A DNA stretch of 64,000 nucleotides from Saprospiraceae bacterium (GCA_020630435.1 JAHDBJ010000001.1:310001-374000); one strand, 5' to 3'; shown: positions 18,277-25,430, counted from the first letter of the stretch. Notes: generated from the letters alone by a model not told the origin. Translations and numbers: made by a program.

Positions 18277-18950
18277 TATTTAAAAATGTCTTTTAGTGGT
18301 TTACGGGATTTTTTTTCTTTTTTTTCTTTCTCTTTTGTTATACTTTCTCTCCTCTTATCTTTAGACTGGAAGATGTCTATTAATTGATCTAAACCTTGAT
18401 TTGATTTTGATATGTTTGTAGCAAAAGAAATAGATATTCCTGTGTTTATAAAATTATTTGGAGAATATTTACTTCCTTTATCATAAAATGCTCCTAGTGA
18501 TATTAAATACTTTTCTTTATATTTAAAATCGGCAGCTACAGATAACTCGAATCCATAATCAGCAGATGAGTAAGTATCATTTGTACCAGTAAAAACCTTT
18601 CCATAACCACTAATTTTTGGAGTTATAAATACTTCCTCAGTAACAGAAATTTTATACGATACTCCAATAGGAATTTTCACGAAATTAATAGTTGCATCAA
18701 TCGTTTCTCCTAAAAAATCAAGTGAGTATTTACCATTTGCATATTCTATTCTTGAATCAATATAAGCATTCCTGTATATACGTTGAGATATACTAAATCC
18801 GAAAAAAGGACTAAATGTCGTTATATTATTTTCAAAACCAGATATATCTATATTTTGAATACCTAATCCTACGCCAATATAAGTTTGTGCTTGAACTCTA
18901 GATGCTAATGTAAAAACTGATATTAATATTAGAGGAATTGTTTTTTTCAT
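18273..18950 (-). CDS. Outer-membrane beta-barrel protein
   Basis: A 225-aa exported protein with a signal peptide (MKKTIPLILISVFTLASRVQAQ cleavage region). It is followed by alternating amphipathic strands (YIGVGLGIQNIDI, FFGFSISQRIYRNAYIDSRIEYANGKYSLDF, YLISLGAFYDKGSKY) as in PorT-like small barrels. The C-terminal ~45 residues are a very basic tail rich in KEKKEKKSRK, unusual after a barrel. Its start codon directly abuts the stop of the upstream membrane-protein gene. Placed in the lysogeny operon, it may be expressed from the prophage and change the host surface; that is inference. Confidence 0.7.
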   Translation of the reverse strand: MKKTIPLILISVFTLASRVQAQTYIGVGLGIQNIDISGFENNITTFSPFFGFSISQRIYRNAYIDSRIEYANGKYSLDFLGETIDATINFVKIPIGVSYKISVTEEVFITPKISGYGKVFTGTNDTYSSADYGFELSVAADFKYKEKYLISLGAFYDKGSKYSPNNFINTGISISFATNISKSNQGLDQLIDIFQSKDKRRESITKEKEKKEKKSRKPLKDIFKY

Positions 18951-19685
18951 TTACAAAGGATTGTAATAACTTATCTTTTCTTTTGGAAGAAGCACTCTTA
19001 CCAATTCTTCATCTTGCAATTCGAATGCTTCTGTGATGTCATTTCCTAATTTTTCAGAAATTACAGCAATTTGTTTACGATTTATAAAATACCTGCCCCC
19101 AAGAAACATGAACAGTAATACAAGAGCAATGCAAAGATATTTATTTATAAAAAATGCTACTATTGTAACTATTAAGAAAATTGGAAGTATAACCTTCTTC
19201 CCAGAATCATTTTTTTTAACAGCTTCATCTACAACTTTATCATATTCACTCGCTAAAAAATATTGAGTATCTTCTGATAGTTCCGACCATGGAAGAAAAA
19301 TATGATGCTTATAAAATTTATCAAATCTTTTATGAGACTCCGTGCGATACCCCTTTTTATATCTCCTGTCTCCAACTCTAACTGACTCTGTTCCTACAAC
19401 CTCTATGCTTTTACAGAAATTTCTACAATATTTGATATTTCTAAGATTGTATAAATTAAGCCACTTTTGTTTTGACGAAGGAAAGAAAAAGGACTTTATG
19501 AATTGTTCCCTAGAGTTCTTTAAATCATTTTCAAAAATATAACTAGGGAGCAGATCCTTAATCTTTAAACTTAGGGGAACATCTTCTTGTTTCTCAACAC
19601 CATAAACTTGATGCACAAATACTAAGTCGAAACTCTTCGGTAATTGTTCTGGATATATTCTATATTCAACATACTCTGCAGACAT
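18951..19685 (-). CDS. Membrane protein of unknown function, lysogeny operon
   Basis: A 244-aa protein with a soluble N-terminal region of about 160 residues and a pair of hydrophobic segments (VILPIFLIVTIVAFFI and LCIALVLLFMFLGG). These are followed by a short cytoplasmic-like tail. I do not recognise a family. It sits between the repressor-like gene (15-bp gap) and the barrel gene (no gap), so the three should be co-transcribed. Such genes next to a phage repressor are often lysogenic-conversion or exclusion factors, which is inference here. Confidence 0.6.
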   Translation of the reverse strand: MSAEYVEYRIYPEQLPKSFDLVFVHQVYGVEKQEDVPLSLKIKDLLPSYIFENDLKNSREQFIKSFFFPSSKQKWLNLYNLRNIKYCRNFCKSIEVVGTESVRVGDRRYKKGYRTESHKRFDKFYKHHIFLPWSELSEDTQYFLASEYDKVVDEAVKKNDSGKKVILPIFLIVTIVAFFINKYLCIALVLLFMFLGGRYFINRKQIAVISEKLGNDITEAFELQDEELVRVLLPKEKISYYNPL

Positions 19686-19700
19686 ATCTTATATTCAGGA

Positions 19701-20102
19701 TTATTTATCTTGTTTTTTTTCTAATCGTTTATTTATATCATTCAATTCCTCATAAAACCGCGCCTTCATCATTTCTATTTTAATATCTAACTGTTCTTTC
19801 AACCGCTTTATCTCCTCCTCCTGCTCCTCAATCTTTTTCTCCCATTCGGTCTTTTGGGGAACAGCTCCAAATACATCAATATCATCCCCTTCTTCTATAA
19901 TTTCTGGATAATGTTCAAATATTGAACGTACCATGTCGATATCAGCAGAGGAACGACCATGCCTTATATTTATTAATTTTTGTTTATTAACTCCTATCTT
20001 TTCTGCCACTCCTTTAAAGGATATACCTTTCTTTTTCACTCTTTCAAGAAGTTCTAAGAATTTACTATTTGCTGTTGATTTCAATTTTTTCTGAAATTTC
20101 AA
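19701..20102 (-). CDS. HTH repressor-like protein with coiled-coil tail
   Basis: A 133-aa protein. Residues about 15-62 form a helix-turn-helix of the Cro/C1 type (ISFKGVAEKIGVNKQKLINIRHGRSSADIDMVRSIF). After a short linker comes a long charged coiled coil (EEEIKRLKEQLDIKIEMMKARF) that would dimerise it. It lacks a peptidase domain, so induction would not be by self-cleavage. It is the first gene of the leftward operon and faces the rightward early genes across a 129-bp gap, the place of a phage repressor. Confidence 0.75.
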   Translation of the reverse strand: MKFQKKLKSTANSKFLELLERVKKKGISFKGVAEKIGVNKQKLINIRHGRSSADIDMVRSIFEHYPEIIEEGDDIDVFGAVPQKTEWEKKIEEQEEEIKRLKEQLDIKIEMMKARFYEELNDINKRLEKKQDK

Positions 20103-20231
20103 TACGATAACAAGTGTTAAATTTTAATTTTTTTGAATTAAAAAATTCACTTATTGTATTTTTTGATGTAATATTGTATTGTAATTGCAAACGCAATAGC
20201 ATTTAACACAAAAGTAATAAAAAAAACAGAT
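20103..20231. promoter_or_regulatory. Divergent regulatory region between repressor-like and early genes
   Basis: This 129-bp A/T-rich gap separates the leftward repressor operon from the rightward early operon. It contains the short inverted repeat ATTGC-aaac-GCAAT near 20185-20200 and A/T-rich dyads. By position it should hold the operators and both promoters. On the leftward strand TACTTTTG (complement near 20210-20217) fits the TAnnTTTG element. Exact sites are not proven. Confidence 0.45.
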
Positions 20232-20603
20232 ATGAAAAATAGCCTTCAAAGTCGCAAAAAGTATAACCGAACAAAGAATGTAGGAGTAAAATTTACGGTA
20301 GCCTATGATGATGTAACGCATACCACGACAATGATAAGGAACAAGGATGGGGTTTGCATCAAATGTCAAGAAGGTTATAAAGTAATCGAATTTTTGAAGC
20401 AGATCCATCAATGGGAAATACATGGCAAGAAGATGAGATTAGCATGGGAAGAAGCGAGGAGACTAGCAGGGGGCAAAAAAGGATCAAGACAATTTTTCAA
20501 GCAAGCATGGGAGAATGTAACAAAGCCTAGACCAGCAAAACAATGGTCATGTGAAGCAGAACGCTTTTACAATGAGGTTTTGGGACGATATACAGGGGAC
20601 TAA
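20232..20603 (+). CDS. First early gene, unknown function
   Basis: A 123-aa basic protein with many Lys, Arg and Trp residues (MRLAWEEARRLAGGKKGSRQFFKQAWENVTK). Its N-terminal third resembles a small beta hairpin (VGVKFTVAYDDVTHTTTMIR). No family is recognised. It is the first gene to the right of the repressor-like gene and would be under its control; the basic charge would allow nucleic-acid binding. It ends upstream of a palindrome and a terminator-like hairpin. Confidence 0.6.
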   Translation: MKNSLQSRKKYNRTKNVGVKFTVAYDDVTHTTTMIRNKDGVCIKCQEGYKVIEFLKQIHQWEIHGKKMRLAWEEARRLAGGKKGSRQFFKQAWENVTKPRPAKQWSCEAERFYNEVLGRYTGD

Positions 20604-20613
20604 ACATTTACTC

Positions 20614-20627
20614 GTCTCATATGAGAC
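20614..20627. promoter_or_regulatory. Perfect 14-bp palindrome, operator-like
   Basis: GTCTCATATGAGAC is a perfect palindrome 11 bp after the first early gene. With no loop it is better suited to binding a dimeric protein than to forming an RNA hairpin. It stands just before the G/C-rich hairpin at 20631-20664. Confidence 0.45.
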
Positions 20628-20630
20628 AAA

Positions 20631-20670
20631 GGGGGAGGTTCATGGGGGTTAGCATTCCTCCCCTATTTTT
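20631..20670 (+). terminator. Terminator-like hairpin after the first early gene
   Basis: GGGGAGG (20632-20638) pairs with CCTCCCC (20657-20663), plus one G-U pair, around an 18-nt loop. A T-rich run follows (TATTTTT). The stem contrasts sharply with the surrounding A/T-rich DNA. It lies before the gene at 20692 and could attenuate early transcription. Confidence 0.6.
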
Positions 20671-20691
20671 AAATCAAAATTTATATTAGAG

Positions 20692-20997
20692 ATGGAACAA
20701 ATTAAAAATCAAATGGGTAGTAAGCGAGAAATTAATGCTATCGAATTAAGTGAGCTGGTGAAAAAGGAGATAGAAGCGGATGCCCAAAACATAGATAAAA
20801 TACTTGAGTTAGCAGATGGATTATTTAGTAAAGATACCATCAAGCGATTTGCCTATATCAAGGATTATAAGCCAAGACCTGCGGTTTTATTAGCCATTGC
20901 TGTAACGATGCAAGAATATGCAGAACAGGAGGAGGAGCAAGGAGAAAGCATTGAAGGAGAGTTAATTATCATTGAGCCAAAGAATAAAGTAGCGTAA
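20692..20997 (+). CDS. Unknown early protein
   Basis: A 101-aa acidic, helical protein ending in a Glu-rich tail (EYAEQEEEQGESIEGEL). No motif is recognised. It is followed 13 bp later by an HTH gene in the same direction. Confidence 0.55.
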   Translation: MEQIKNQMGSKREINAIELSELVKKEIEADAQNIDKILELADGLFSKDTIKRFAYIKDYKPRPAVLLAIAVTMQEYAEQEEEQGESIEGELIIIEPKNKVA

Positions 20998-21010
20998 AAT
21001 TTTCATCAAA

Positions 21011-21316
21011 ATGGGAATGTTTCAAGTCAACATACAAGGCGAAAACTTCATTTCAGAGCTTGCCAAGCATTTGAAGGAACAGATGCTTCCAGAGCTTAGG
21101 AAACAAGTTGCTGAAGATTTTATTGCACAGCAGAATGAGAAGGTTTTTCTAACGGTCAAGGAAGCTGCTAAAGAAGTTAGCGTTAATGTTGGAACAGTCT
21201 ACAACTGGATAGAAAACGACCAAATTGAACTTAATGCATACAGGGTCAATAAAGTGACAAGAGTTAAGCGGTCAGAGTTACTTGCAATATTTAAGTCTAT
21301 AAACGACAGATACTAG
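21011..21316 (+). CDS. Excisionase/MerR-like helix-turn-helix protein
   Basis: A 101-aa protein whose second half is a winged-helix DNA-binding domain of the excisionase type. FLTVKEAAKEVSVNVGTVYNWIEND forms the turn and recognition helix, and the wing and final helix follow in TRVKRSELLAIF. The N-terminal 45 residues are helical. In Bacteroidota elements such proteins act as excision or transfer regulators. Its place in the early operon fits a recombination directionality factor for the integrase at 15045, but a transcriptional role is equally possible. Confidence 0.7.
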   Translation: MGMFQVNIQGENFISELAKHLKEQMLPELRKQVAEDFIAQQNEKVFLTVKEAAKEVSVNVGTVYNWIENDQIELNAYRVNKVTRVKRSELLAIFKSINDRY

Positions 21317-21372
21317 GCATACAAGAGAGGGAATAATCTAAAGGATTATTCATTTAATAAACATACAGAGAT

Positions 21373-21669
21373 ATGAAAACAGCATTAAATGAGGTAGGTA
21401 ATGCACCTACTTCAAACGGGAAAGTATTATGCGGTTTTTTCAAAAACGCCATTTTAGACGAACCTGAAAACGGTACAAAAGAGTGCCAATGCAATGACCA
21501 AAATGAATACGATAGCCTCTTTGCAAAAGCTATCAAATTGAAGTCATCTTTACCTACACACATTCGAAGGATGATCAACATCATTGTACAATCCAAAGAA
21601 GATGGGGACTCGGAAGATTCAGTCGAATTTCAGTTTAACCGTAACCATCTGATTTTAAAACTCAATTAA
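21373..21669 (+). CDS. Unknown early protein
   Basis: A 98-aa protein with two cysteines near the N-terminus and a C-terminal beta-like segment (SVEFQFNRNHLILKL). No family recognised. It is the third small gene of the early operon. Confidence 0.5.
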   Translation: MKTALNEVGNAPTSNGKVLCGFFKNAILDEPENGTKECQCNDQNEYDSLFAKAIKLKSSLPTHIRRMINIIVQSKEDGDSEDSVEFQFNRNHLILKLN

Positions 21670-21699
21670 ATAATTAAAAATCTTAAAAACAGCAAGAAA

Positions 21700-21870
21700 A
21701 TGACAGCAACAGCAAAAGAACAGCAGCAAGAAACTCAACAAAAACCAAGTGATTATGAACTAAAAATCAAGGCTATCGAGATAGCAGAATCAAGTAATGA
21801 AGGGAATGTAGTCAACATTGAAAAAGTGCTTCAAGATGCTCAAAAAGTTTACGAGTATCTGAAAAGCTAA
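21700..21870 (+). CDS. Small Gln-rich helical protein
   Basis: A 56-aa frame with a clear ATG and stop. It starts with a Gln-rich segment (KEQQQETQQKPSDYE) followed by a helix pair (IKAIEIAESS and NIEKVLQDAQKVYEYLK). Same direction and spacing as the neighbouring early genes. Function unknown. Confidence 0.55.
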   Translation: MTATAKEQQQETQQKPSDYELKIKAIEIAESSNEGNVVNIEKVLQDAQKVYEYLKS

Positions 21871-21882
21871 AACTACTCTGTC

Positions 21883-22014
21883 ATGATGATATTCAATATC
21901 CTACTTTTCGCCTTGCTCATTGGATGGGCAATGATTACAGATTGGAACGAGGTCTATCAAGATTATTTGAAGATGCAATCCGATGTCAATCGAAAAAGGA
22001 AATATCATTCATAG
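21883..22014 (+). CDS. Small membrane peptide
   Basis: A 43-aa frame 12 bp after the preceding gene. It has one transmembrane segment (MIFNILLFALLIGWAMI) and a polar, basic C-terminus. Single-span peptides of this kind are common in early phage operons. Function unknown. Confidence 0.5.
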   Translation: MMIFNILLFALLIGWAMITDWNEVYQDYLKMQSDVNRKRKYHS

Positions 22015-22030
22015 GTGACAGCTTCAAAAA

Positions 22031-22059
22031 TGACCTGTCATGGACTAGATGACAGGTCA
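22031..22059. promoter_or_regulatory. Perfect 11-bp inverted repeat
   Basis: TGACCTGTCAT (22031-22041) and its exact complement (22049-22059) enclose a 7-nt loop. No T-run follows, so it is not a classic terminator. It could be an operator, a transcript-stabilising hairpin or a processing site upstream of the ssDNA-binding gene. Confidence 0.55.
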
Positions 22060-22154
22060 ACACATTAATTCAAAACGCATTTAAGAACAATAACAATATC
22101 CAATTATCAACATTCAAAAACACATTTTAAGAACTAAAAAAAGCAATCAAAATT

Positions 22155-22973
22155 ATGAAAAAAGAATTAATTCCAACAGACATGACCGTTATCACAGGCA
22201 ATTTATTAGAGCAGTTTACACAATTTCAAGAAACAGGCGTTGCCATCCCTCAAGATGTTAAAGACTTGAGTATCTCGAATTATACTCGATTAAAGGAAGG
22301 TGACAACAAATTTCGATTGATAGCACCTCCTGTCTATGGCTCGGAATTGTGGTTCAGAAAAGACCGAATTAATGAAGAAACAGGAGAAGTAGAAGTCAAC
22401 CAAGAAACCCAAGAGCCATATCAAGATAGAAAGGTACTTCGCTTTATGCCAGGAGCTCCCATCATCACCCCATCAGAATTGAAGGAGTGGAAAAGAGACA
22501 GACCTCGAAGATTTATTTCCCTACTTGTTTACAATTATGCCACAGGAGGTATTGAAATATTGAGTGTGACTCAAAACAAGCTATTCGAGGATTTATTCAA
22601 TATGTTGAAATTCGACATTGAAGCCAATAACCCGTATAAGAGTGATTTTATCATCAAAAAAACCTTTGAAGCCAATAAACCTATCAGGGGTAAAATAACA
22701 CCCATTCACAACTACTCCATCAAGCAGCTAGGCGCAAAAGAGGAAACGCCCAAAGAAATTATTGATGCCCTTCAATTACTGCCTTTTGTTCCTGATTTGA
22801 CGGCATTATTTAGAGGGGATGATCCATTTGAATTTGAGCAAGCGGAAGATGCTGAATTTGAGCCAATGGATGAAAATAAAGCCAAAGCGGAAGCGGCTAC
22901 CCAAAAAACAAAAGAAGCCTTGAATAAACAGGAAGACGCATCAAATACTAAAACTAAAAATGCCACAGCCTAA
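22155..22973 (+). CDS. Putative phage single-stranded DNA-binding protein
   Basis: A 272-aa protein. Its core contains LKEGDNKFRLIAPP and WFRKDR, which recall the phage ssDNA-binding proteins of the T4 gp32/T7 gp2.5 style. The C-terminal part is strongly acidic (DDPFEFEQAEDAEFEPMDEN) before a polar tail, as in ssDNA-binding proteins that recruit partners by an acidic end. The next gene, overlapping by one base (TAATG), is a YqaJ recombination exonuclease, a natural partner. The assignment is inferred from these features and not from a full domain match; a recombination mediator is the alternative. Confidence 0.55.
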   Translation: MKKELIPTDMTVITGNLLEQFTQFQETGVAIPQDVKDLSISNYTRLKEGDNKFRLIAPPVYGSELWFRKDRINEETGEVEVNQETQEPYQDRKVLRFMPGAPIITPSELKEWKRDRPRRFISLLVYNYATGGIEILSVTQNKLFEDLFNMLKFDIEANNPYKSDFIIKKTFEANKPIRGKITPIHNYSIKQLGAKEETPKEIIDALQLLPFVPDLTALFRGDDPFEFEQAEDAEFEPMDENKAKAEAATQKTKEALNKQEDASNTKTKNATA

Positions 22974-24043
22974 TGGGAGCAATAAGATTAATTCAACGTA
23001 AGTCCATTAATACTAATTATATGAAACGCCAAGCTAAAAAAGTCGGGAATCTGATGTATCAATATATCAATGGGTGGACGGAGGAGGAATGGTTGGCGTA
23101 TCGTTCCAATGGGATTGGAGGCTCTGACATTGCCTCCATTCTCGGACTGAATCCTTATAAGTGTGCCACAGAGGTATTTTATGAAAAAATAGGCTTACAC
23201 GAATCCAGAGAAACCAACATGGCAATGTTCATGGGCAATTACTTTGAGGATTCTGTTGCTAATCTCTGGAAGTATTGGGAGGAAGTACCACAAAGCATCT
23301 TGTTCAACCATTCGAAAAAACGTAAAGTGCGAGACTGCCAGAGAGTCAATGCCTATATCCACAATCCCAAATATCCACAATTGATGGCAAGCATTGACCG
23401 TAGAATTGTAGGCAAGCAAAAGGGCATTTTAGAATGCAAGACCATTTCAGGCTATGCGAGTAAAAAGTGGGAAACGGGGATTCCTCCCATGTACGTTTGT
23501 CAACTGCAACAGTACCTATTGGTTACAGAGCTTGATTATGGCGAAATGGCAATCCTCAAAGATGGTCGAGACTTCCAAGTTTATCCATTTGTAGCGGATA
23601 AGGAAATACAAGAAAGAATCATCCAAGCATCTAAGCAGTTTTGGACAAAAGTCACCGCAGCCAAGCCAATTGCTCGACAGCTACTTCGAGAATATGAGCG
23701 AGAGATTCGCAATGAACAAAAGATTACAGGACTCGAAAATATGCTAAGGAAACTAGAACCTAAAGCGGATGGTAATCCAGCTTATGAGCAATTTATGAAA
23801 GCACGATACAAAGAGCCAACGGGAGTACGAGAAGGTACAGAAGATGAATTAGAAGCCGCCTTACAATACAAGAAGATTATTGAACGAGAAAAACAACTTG
23901 AAGCACAAAAACAACTCAAGAAAAACGAGTTGATTTCGATACTAGAAAATACAGAACAATTAGACTTTGGTGATAAAGGAAAAGTCACGTTCAAAGTGAA
24001 TAAGAAAGGAAGCAAGGTCTTGAGAGTGAGTGTACAAGCATAG
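22973..24043 (+). CDS. YqaJ-family viral recombination exonuclease
   Basis: A 356-aa nuclease of the lambda-exonuclease fold. Visible motifs are WLAYRSNGIGGSDIASILGLNPY, the helix MGNYFEDSVANLW with its Glu, and the catalytic Asp and ExK in MASIDRRIVGKQKGILECKT. A Lys/Glu-rich coiled coil (~250-320) follows. The enzyme would resect dsDNA ends to give 3' tails for annealing or strand exchange during phage replication. It is translationally coupled to the ssDNA-binding-like gene. A longer N-terminus than usual could mean a start at Met17. Confidence 0.85.
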   Translation: MGAIRLIQRKSINTNYMKRQAKKVGNLMYQYINGWTEEEWLAYRSNGIGGSDIASILGLNPYKCATEVFYEKIGLHESRETNMAMFMGNYFEDSVANLWKYWEEVPQSILFNHSKKRKVRDCQRVNAYIHNPKYPQLMASIDRRIVGKQKGILECKTISGYASKKWETGIPPMYVCQLQQYLLVTELDYGEMAILKDGRDFQVYPFVADKEIQERIIQASKQFWTKVTAAKPIARQLLREYEREIRNEQKITGLENMLRKLEPKADGNPAYEQFMKARYKEPTGVREGTEDELEAALQYKKIIEREKQLEAQKQLKKNELISILENTEQLDFGDKGKVTFKVNKKGSKVLRVSVQA

Positions 24044-24074
24044 GACTTATAGTATAGTTTAAGTGTGACGAAGG

Positions 24075-24135
24075 CAGCGAGGTAATTCAAACAAAAGTCA
24101 TAGGGGATTTACGGAATTCCTCGCTGTCAATTTTA
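24075..24135 (+). terminator. Hairpin after the exonuclease gene
   Basis: CAGCGAGG-t-AATT (24075-24087) pairs with AATT-CCTCGCTG (24115-24126) with one bulge and a long loop. A weak T-rich run follows (TCAATTTTAAT). It may end the recombination operon. Confidence 0.5.
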
Positions 24136-24158
24136 ATCATTTTAAAACGCATTGAATC

Positions 24159-24470
24159 ATGAAAATATTAATTGTCATCGCTGTTTGCTTCATCCTTTCG
24201 GATTACGATTTGGATGCCCAGCTGATGCCGAAGAAACCATCTTTTCATTTTTATAAAATCAAAGAAAAGAAGGACGCAACGATGTGTGCAATTATAGGAG
24301 GGAAAGAAGTGGATGCCGATGCAAGAAGCAAGACGTTGATACCAACTACAGGAGCGTTCGGGAAGCGATTCACGTATCTCGGAGTGGGATATGCCTGTAG
24401 CAGATTGACACCGAAATACCCACAAAAACCAAAGCAGGACACTATCAAAGTAAGTAGAGCAAGGAGGTAA
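24159..24470 (+). CDS. Small exported protein of unknown function
   Basis: A 103-aa protein with an N-terminal hydrophobic leader (MKILIVIAVCFILSDYDLDAQ) that would be cleaved after Ala-Gln. The mature part is basic and ends in RARR. Function unknown. It is the last protein gene before the first tRNA-like RNA. Confidence 0.5.
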   Translation: MKILIVIAVCFILSDYDLDAQLMPKKPSFHFYKIKEKKDATMCAIIGGKEVDADARSKTLIPTTGAFGKRFTYLGVGYACSRLTPKYPQKPKQDTIKVSRARR

Positions 24471-24514
24471 AACTCCTGATATATTTTTTATAACTGTTTT
24501 TTGTTGAAGTAAAT

Positions 24515-24534
24515 CCCACTCAAAAGAGAGTGGG
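24515..24534 (+). other. Upstream hairpin of RNA element 1
   Basis: CCCACTC (24515-24521) and GAGTGGG (24528-24534) form a perfect 7-bp stem with a 6-nt loop. The stem ends 5-7 nt before the acceptor stem of the tRNA-like element. The second RNA element has a hairpin in the same place. Confidence 0.7.
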
Positions 24535-24539
24535 TAAAT

Positions 24540-24690
24540 GAGAGAGAGGCAAGGCGCAAAGTGTTACGATGGTTAAGGTCAAGTGTAAGGTAAATTACCA
24601 AGCAGCTTTAAGTCCATCGGGTTGAAATACCTAACGTATTGATTATACATAAAATAGAAAAACCTAGGTTCGATTCCTAACTCTCTCACT
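24540..24690 (+). ncRNA. tRNA-like RNA element 1
   Basis: The two ends fold like a tRNA. GAGAGAG (24542-24548; the run starts at 24540) pairs with CTCTCTC (24681-24687), followed by a discriminator-like A. The T-loop TTCGATT (24669-24675) sits between ctagg and cctaa, four of five pairs good. The space between acceptor and T-arm is about 115 nt where a tRNA has ~41. It holds a long imperfect hairpin (CGATGG 24567-24572 with CCATCG 24614-24619, extended by TTAAG/CTTTAA) and no normal D or anticodon arm. CCA is not encoded. It cannot be a normal tRNA and is too short for tmRNA. Confidence 0.6.
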
Positions 24691-24705
24691 ATTAAAGATG
24701 CTTAG

Positions 24706-24766
24706 CCCGAGAAAAGAACGCCTTTTAAGCTTTCCTGTGCCTTAAGTAAGCACTATCGGGTTTTTT
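24706..24766 (+). terminator. Branched terminator after RNA element 1
   Basis: CCCGA (24706-24710) pairs with TCGGG (24756-24760) and is followed by six T. Inside are two smaller hairpins: AAAAG/CTTTT at 24712-24726, and GTG-CTTA/TAAG-CAC near 24737-24753. It would end a short RNA that includes the tRNA-like element, just before the HU gene. Confidence 0.65.
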
Positions 24767-24788
24767 CAATCACCAAACCACTAAAATT

Positions 24789-25082
24789 ATGACAAAGAAG
24801 CAACTAGAAAATATCATTTCCGACAGAGTTGAATTACCCATTTCAAAGACAAAGGAGGTTCTTGACGAATTGGTCAACATCATCAATGAGGAAGTTGGTC
24901 AAGGCAATGACTTTAAACTTAATGAAGTCGGCACTTTCAAACCAACAATACGAACATCTAGAATGGGCAGAAATCCTAAAACAGGAGAAGCTATTCGAAT
25001 TCCTGAAAAAAAGATAGTCAAGTTCAAGCCTAGTAAGCGATTGCAGATTAGTGCTTCTACTTGGCTAGGTAGCAACGGCTAA
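24789..25082 (+). CDS. HU/IHF-family DNA-binding protein
   Basis: A 97-aa histone-like protein. It starts with a dimerising helix pair (MTKKQLENIISDRVELP, VLDELVNIINEEV) and continues with FKLNEVGTFKPTIRTSRMGRNPKTGEAI, which covers the beta arm with its GRNPKTGE tip, and ends KIVKFKPSKRL. All parts match HU. It bends or wraps DNA and probably serves phage recombination, replication or packaging. It stands between the two tRNA-like RNA elements, with its own start after the terminator of the first. Confidence 0.93.
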   Translation: MTKKQLENIISDRVELPISKTKEVLDELVNIINEEVGQGNDFKLNEVGTFKPTIRTSRMGRNPKTGEAIRIPEKKIVKFKPSKRLQISASTWLGSNG

Positions 25083-25110
25083 GAGGTTTTTGCATAATCA
25101 ATAAATTCCT

Positions 25111-25136
25111 ACTGGAGCTAAAAAGTTAGTTCCAGT
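25111..25136 (+). other. Upstream hairpin of RNA element 2
   Basis: ACTGGAGCT (25111-25119) pairs with AGTTCCAGT (25128-25136): 9 bp with one G-U pair and an 8-nt loop. It ends 4 nt before the acceptor stem of the second tRNA-like element. ACTGGA could also pair with a second TCCAGTA copy at 25151-25157 inside that element. Confidence 0.65.
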
Positions 25137-25140
25137 ATAT

Positions 25141-25248
25141 GCAGATGAAGTCCAGTAACAACTTTTTTTAAAATGATTATATGAGTTTGGATTTTGAAAC
25201 TATTTGGTTTAAACGGGGGCTATTGAGGTTCGACTCCTTACATCTGCA
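25141..25248 (+). ncRNA. tRNA-like RNA element 2
   Basis: GCAGATG (25141-25147) and CATCTGC (25241-25247) form a perfect 7-bp acceptor stem, followed by A. The T-arm is complete: TGAGG (25224-25228), loop TTCGACT (25229-25235) and CCTTA (25236-25240), with one G-U pair. The region between is 76 nt instead of ~41. A 4-bp AAGT/ACTT stem follows the acceptor directly, and AGTTT/AAACT with an 8-nt loop stands where an anticodon arm might be, but neither is canonical. No CCA is encoded. Its ends differ fully from element 1, so the two are independent copies of one design. Confidence 0.6.
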
Positions 25249-25298
25249 CATTCCACATTAAATAGGTTGAGAAAACCCTTGAACGGAATCAACAAAAG

Positions 25299-25342
25299 CA
25301 TACGTAAATCCCGTGAGGCAAGGCAAAATATCGGGACGTATG
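25299..25342 (+). other. Structured RNA hairpin downstream of element 2
   Basis: CATACGT (25299-25305) pairs with ACGTATG (25336-25342), and inside it CCCG (25310-25313) pairs with CGGG (25332-25335). The A-rich loop carries GAGGCAAGGCAAAA. This stable fold lies in the non-coding stretch 25083-25448, together with element 2 and the hairpin at 25401-25425. Confidence 0.6.
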
Positions 25343-25400
25343 GAAGTGCTTTGAGATTATGACATTCAAGCAAGTATCAACCATCAATACAATCAATTTT

Positions 25401-25430
25401 GAGCCGTCTCCTTGCGGACGAGCTCTTTAA
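25401..25430 (+). terminator. Hairpin before the ArsR-like gene
   Basis: GAGC-CGTC (25401-25408) pairs with GACG-a-GCTC (25417-25425) with one bulged A and an 8-nt loop. CTTTAATAAAAAA follows. The T-run is short, so it may be a partial terminator or a leader hairpin for the regulator gene 19 bp downstream. Confidence 0.5.

Noticed and set aside
24540-25248. tmRNA, T-box leader or group I intron-bearing tRNA as explanation for the tRNA-like elements
   Set aside because: The elements are about 150 and 108 nt, too short for tmRNA or a group I intron. No T-box AG-rich antiterminator signature or tag-peptide frame is visible, and each has its own acceptor stem.
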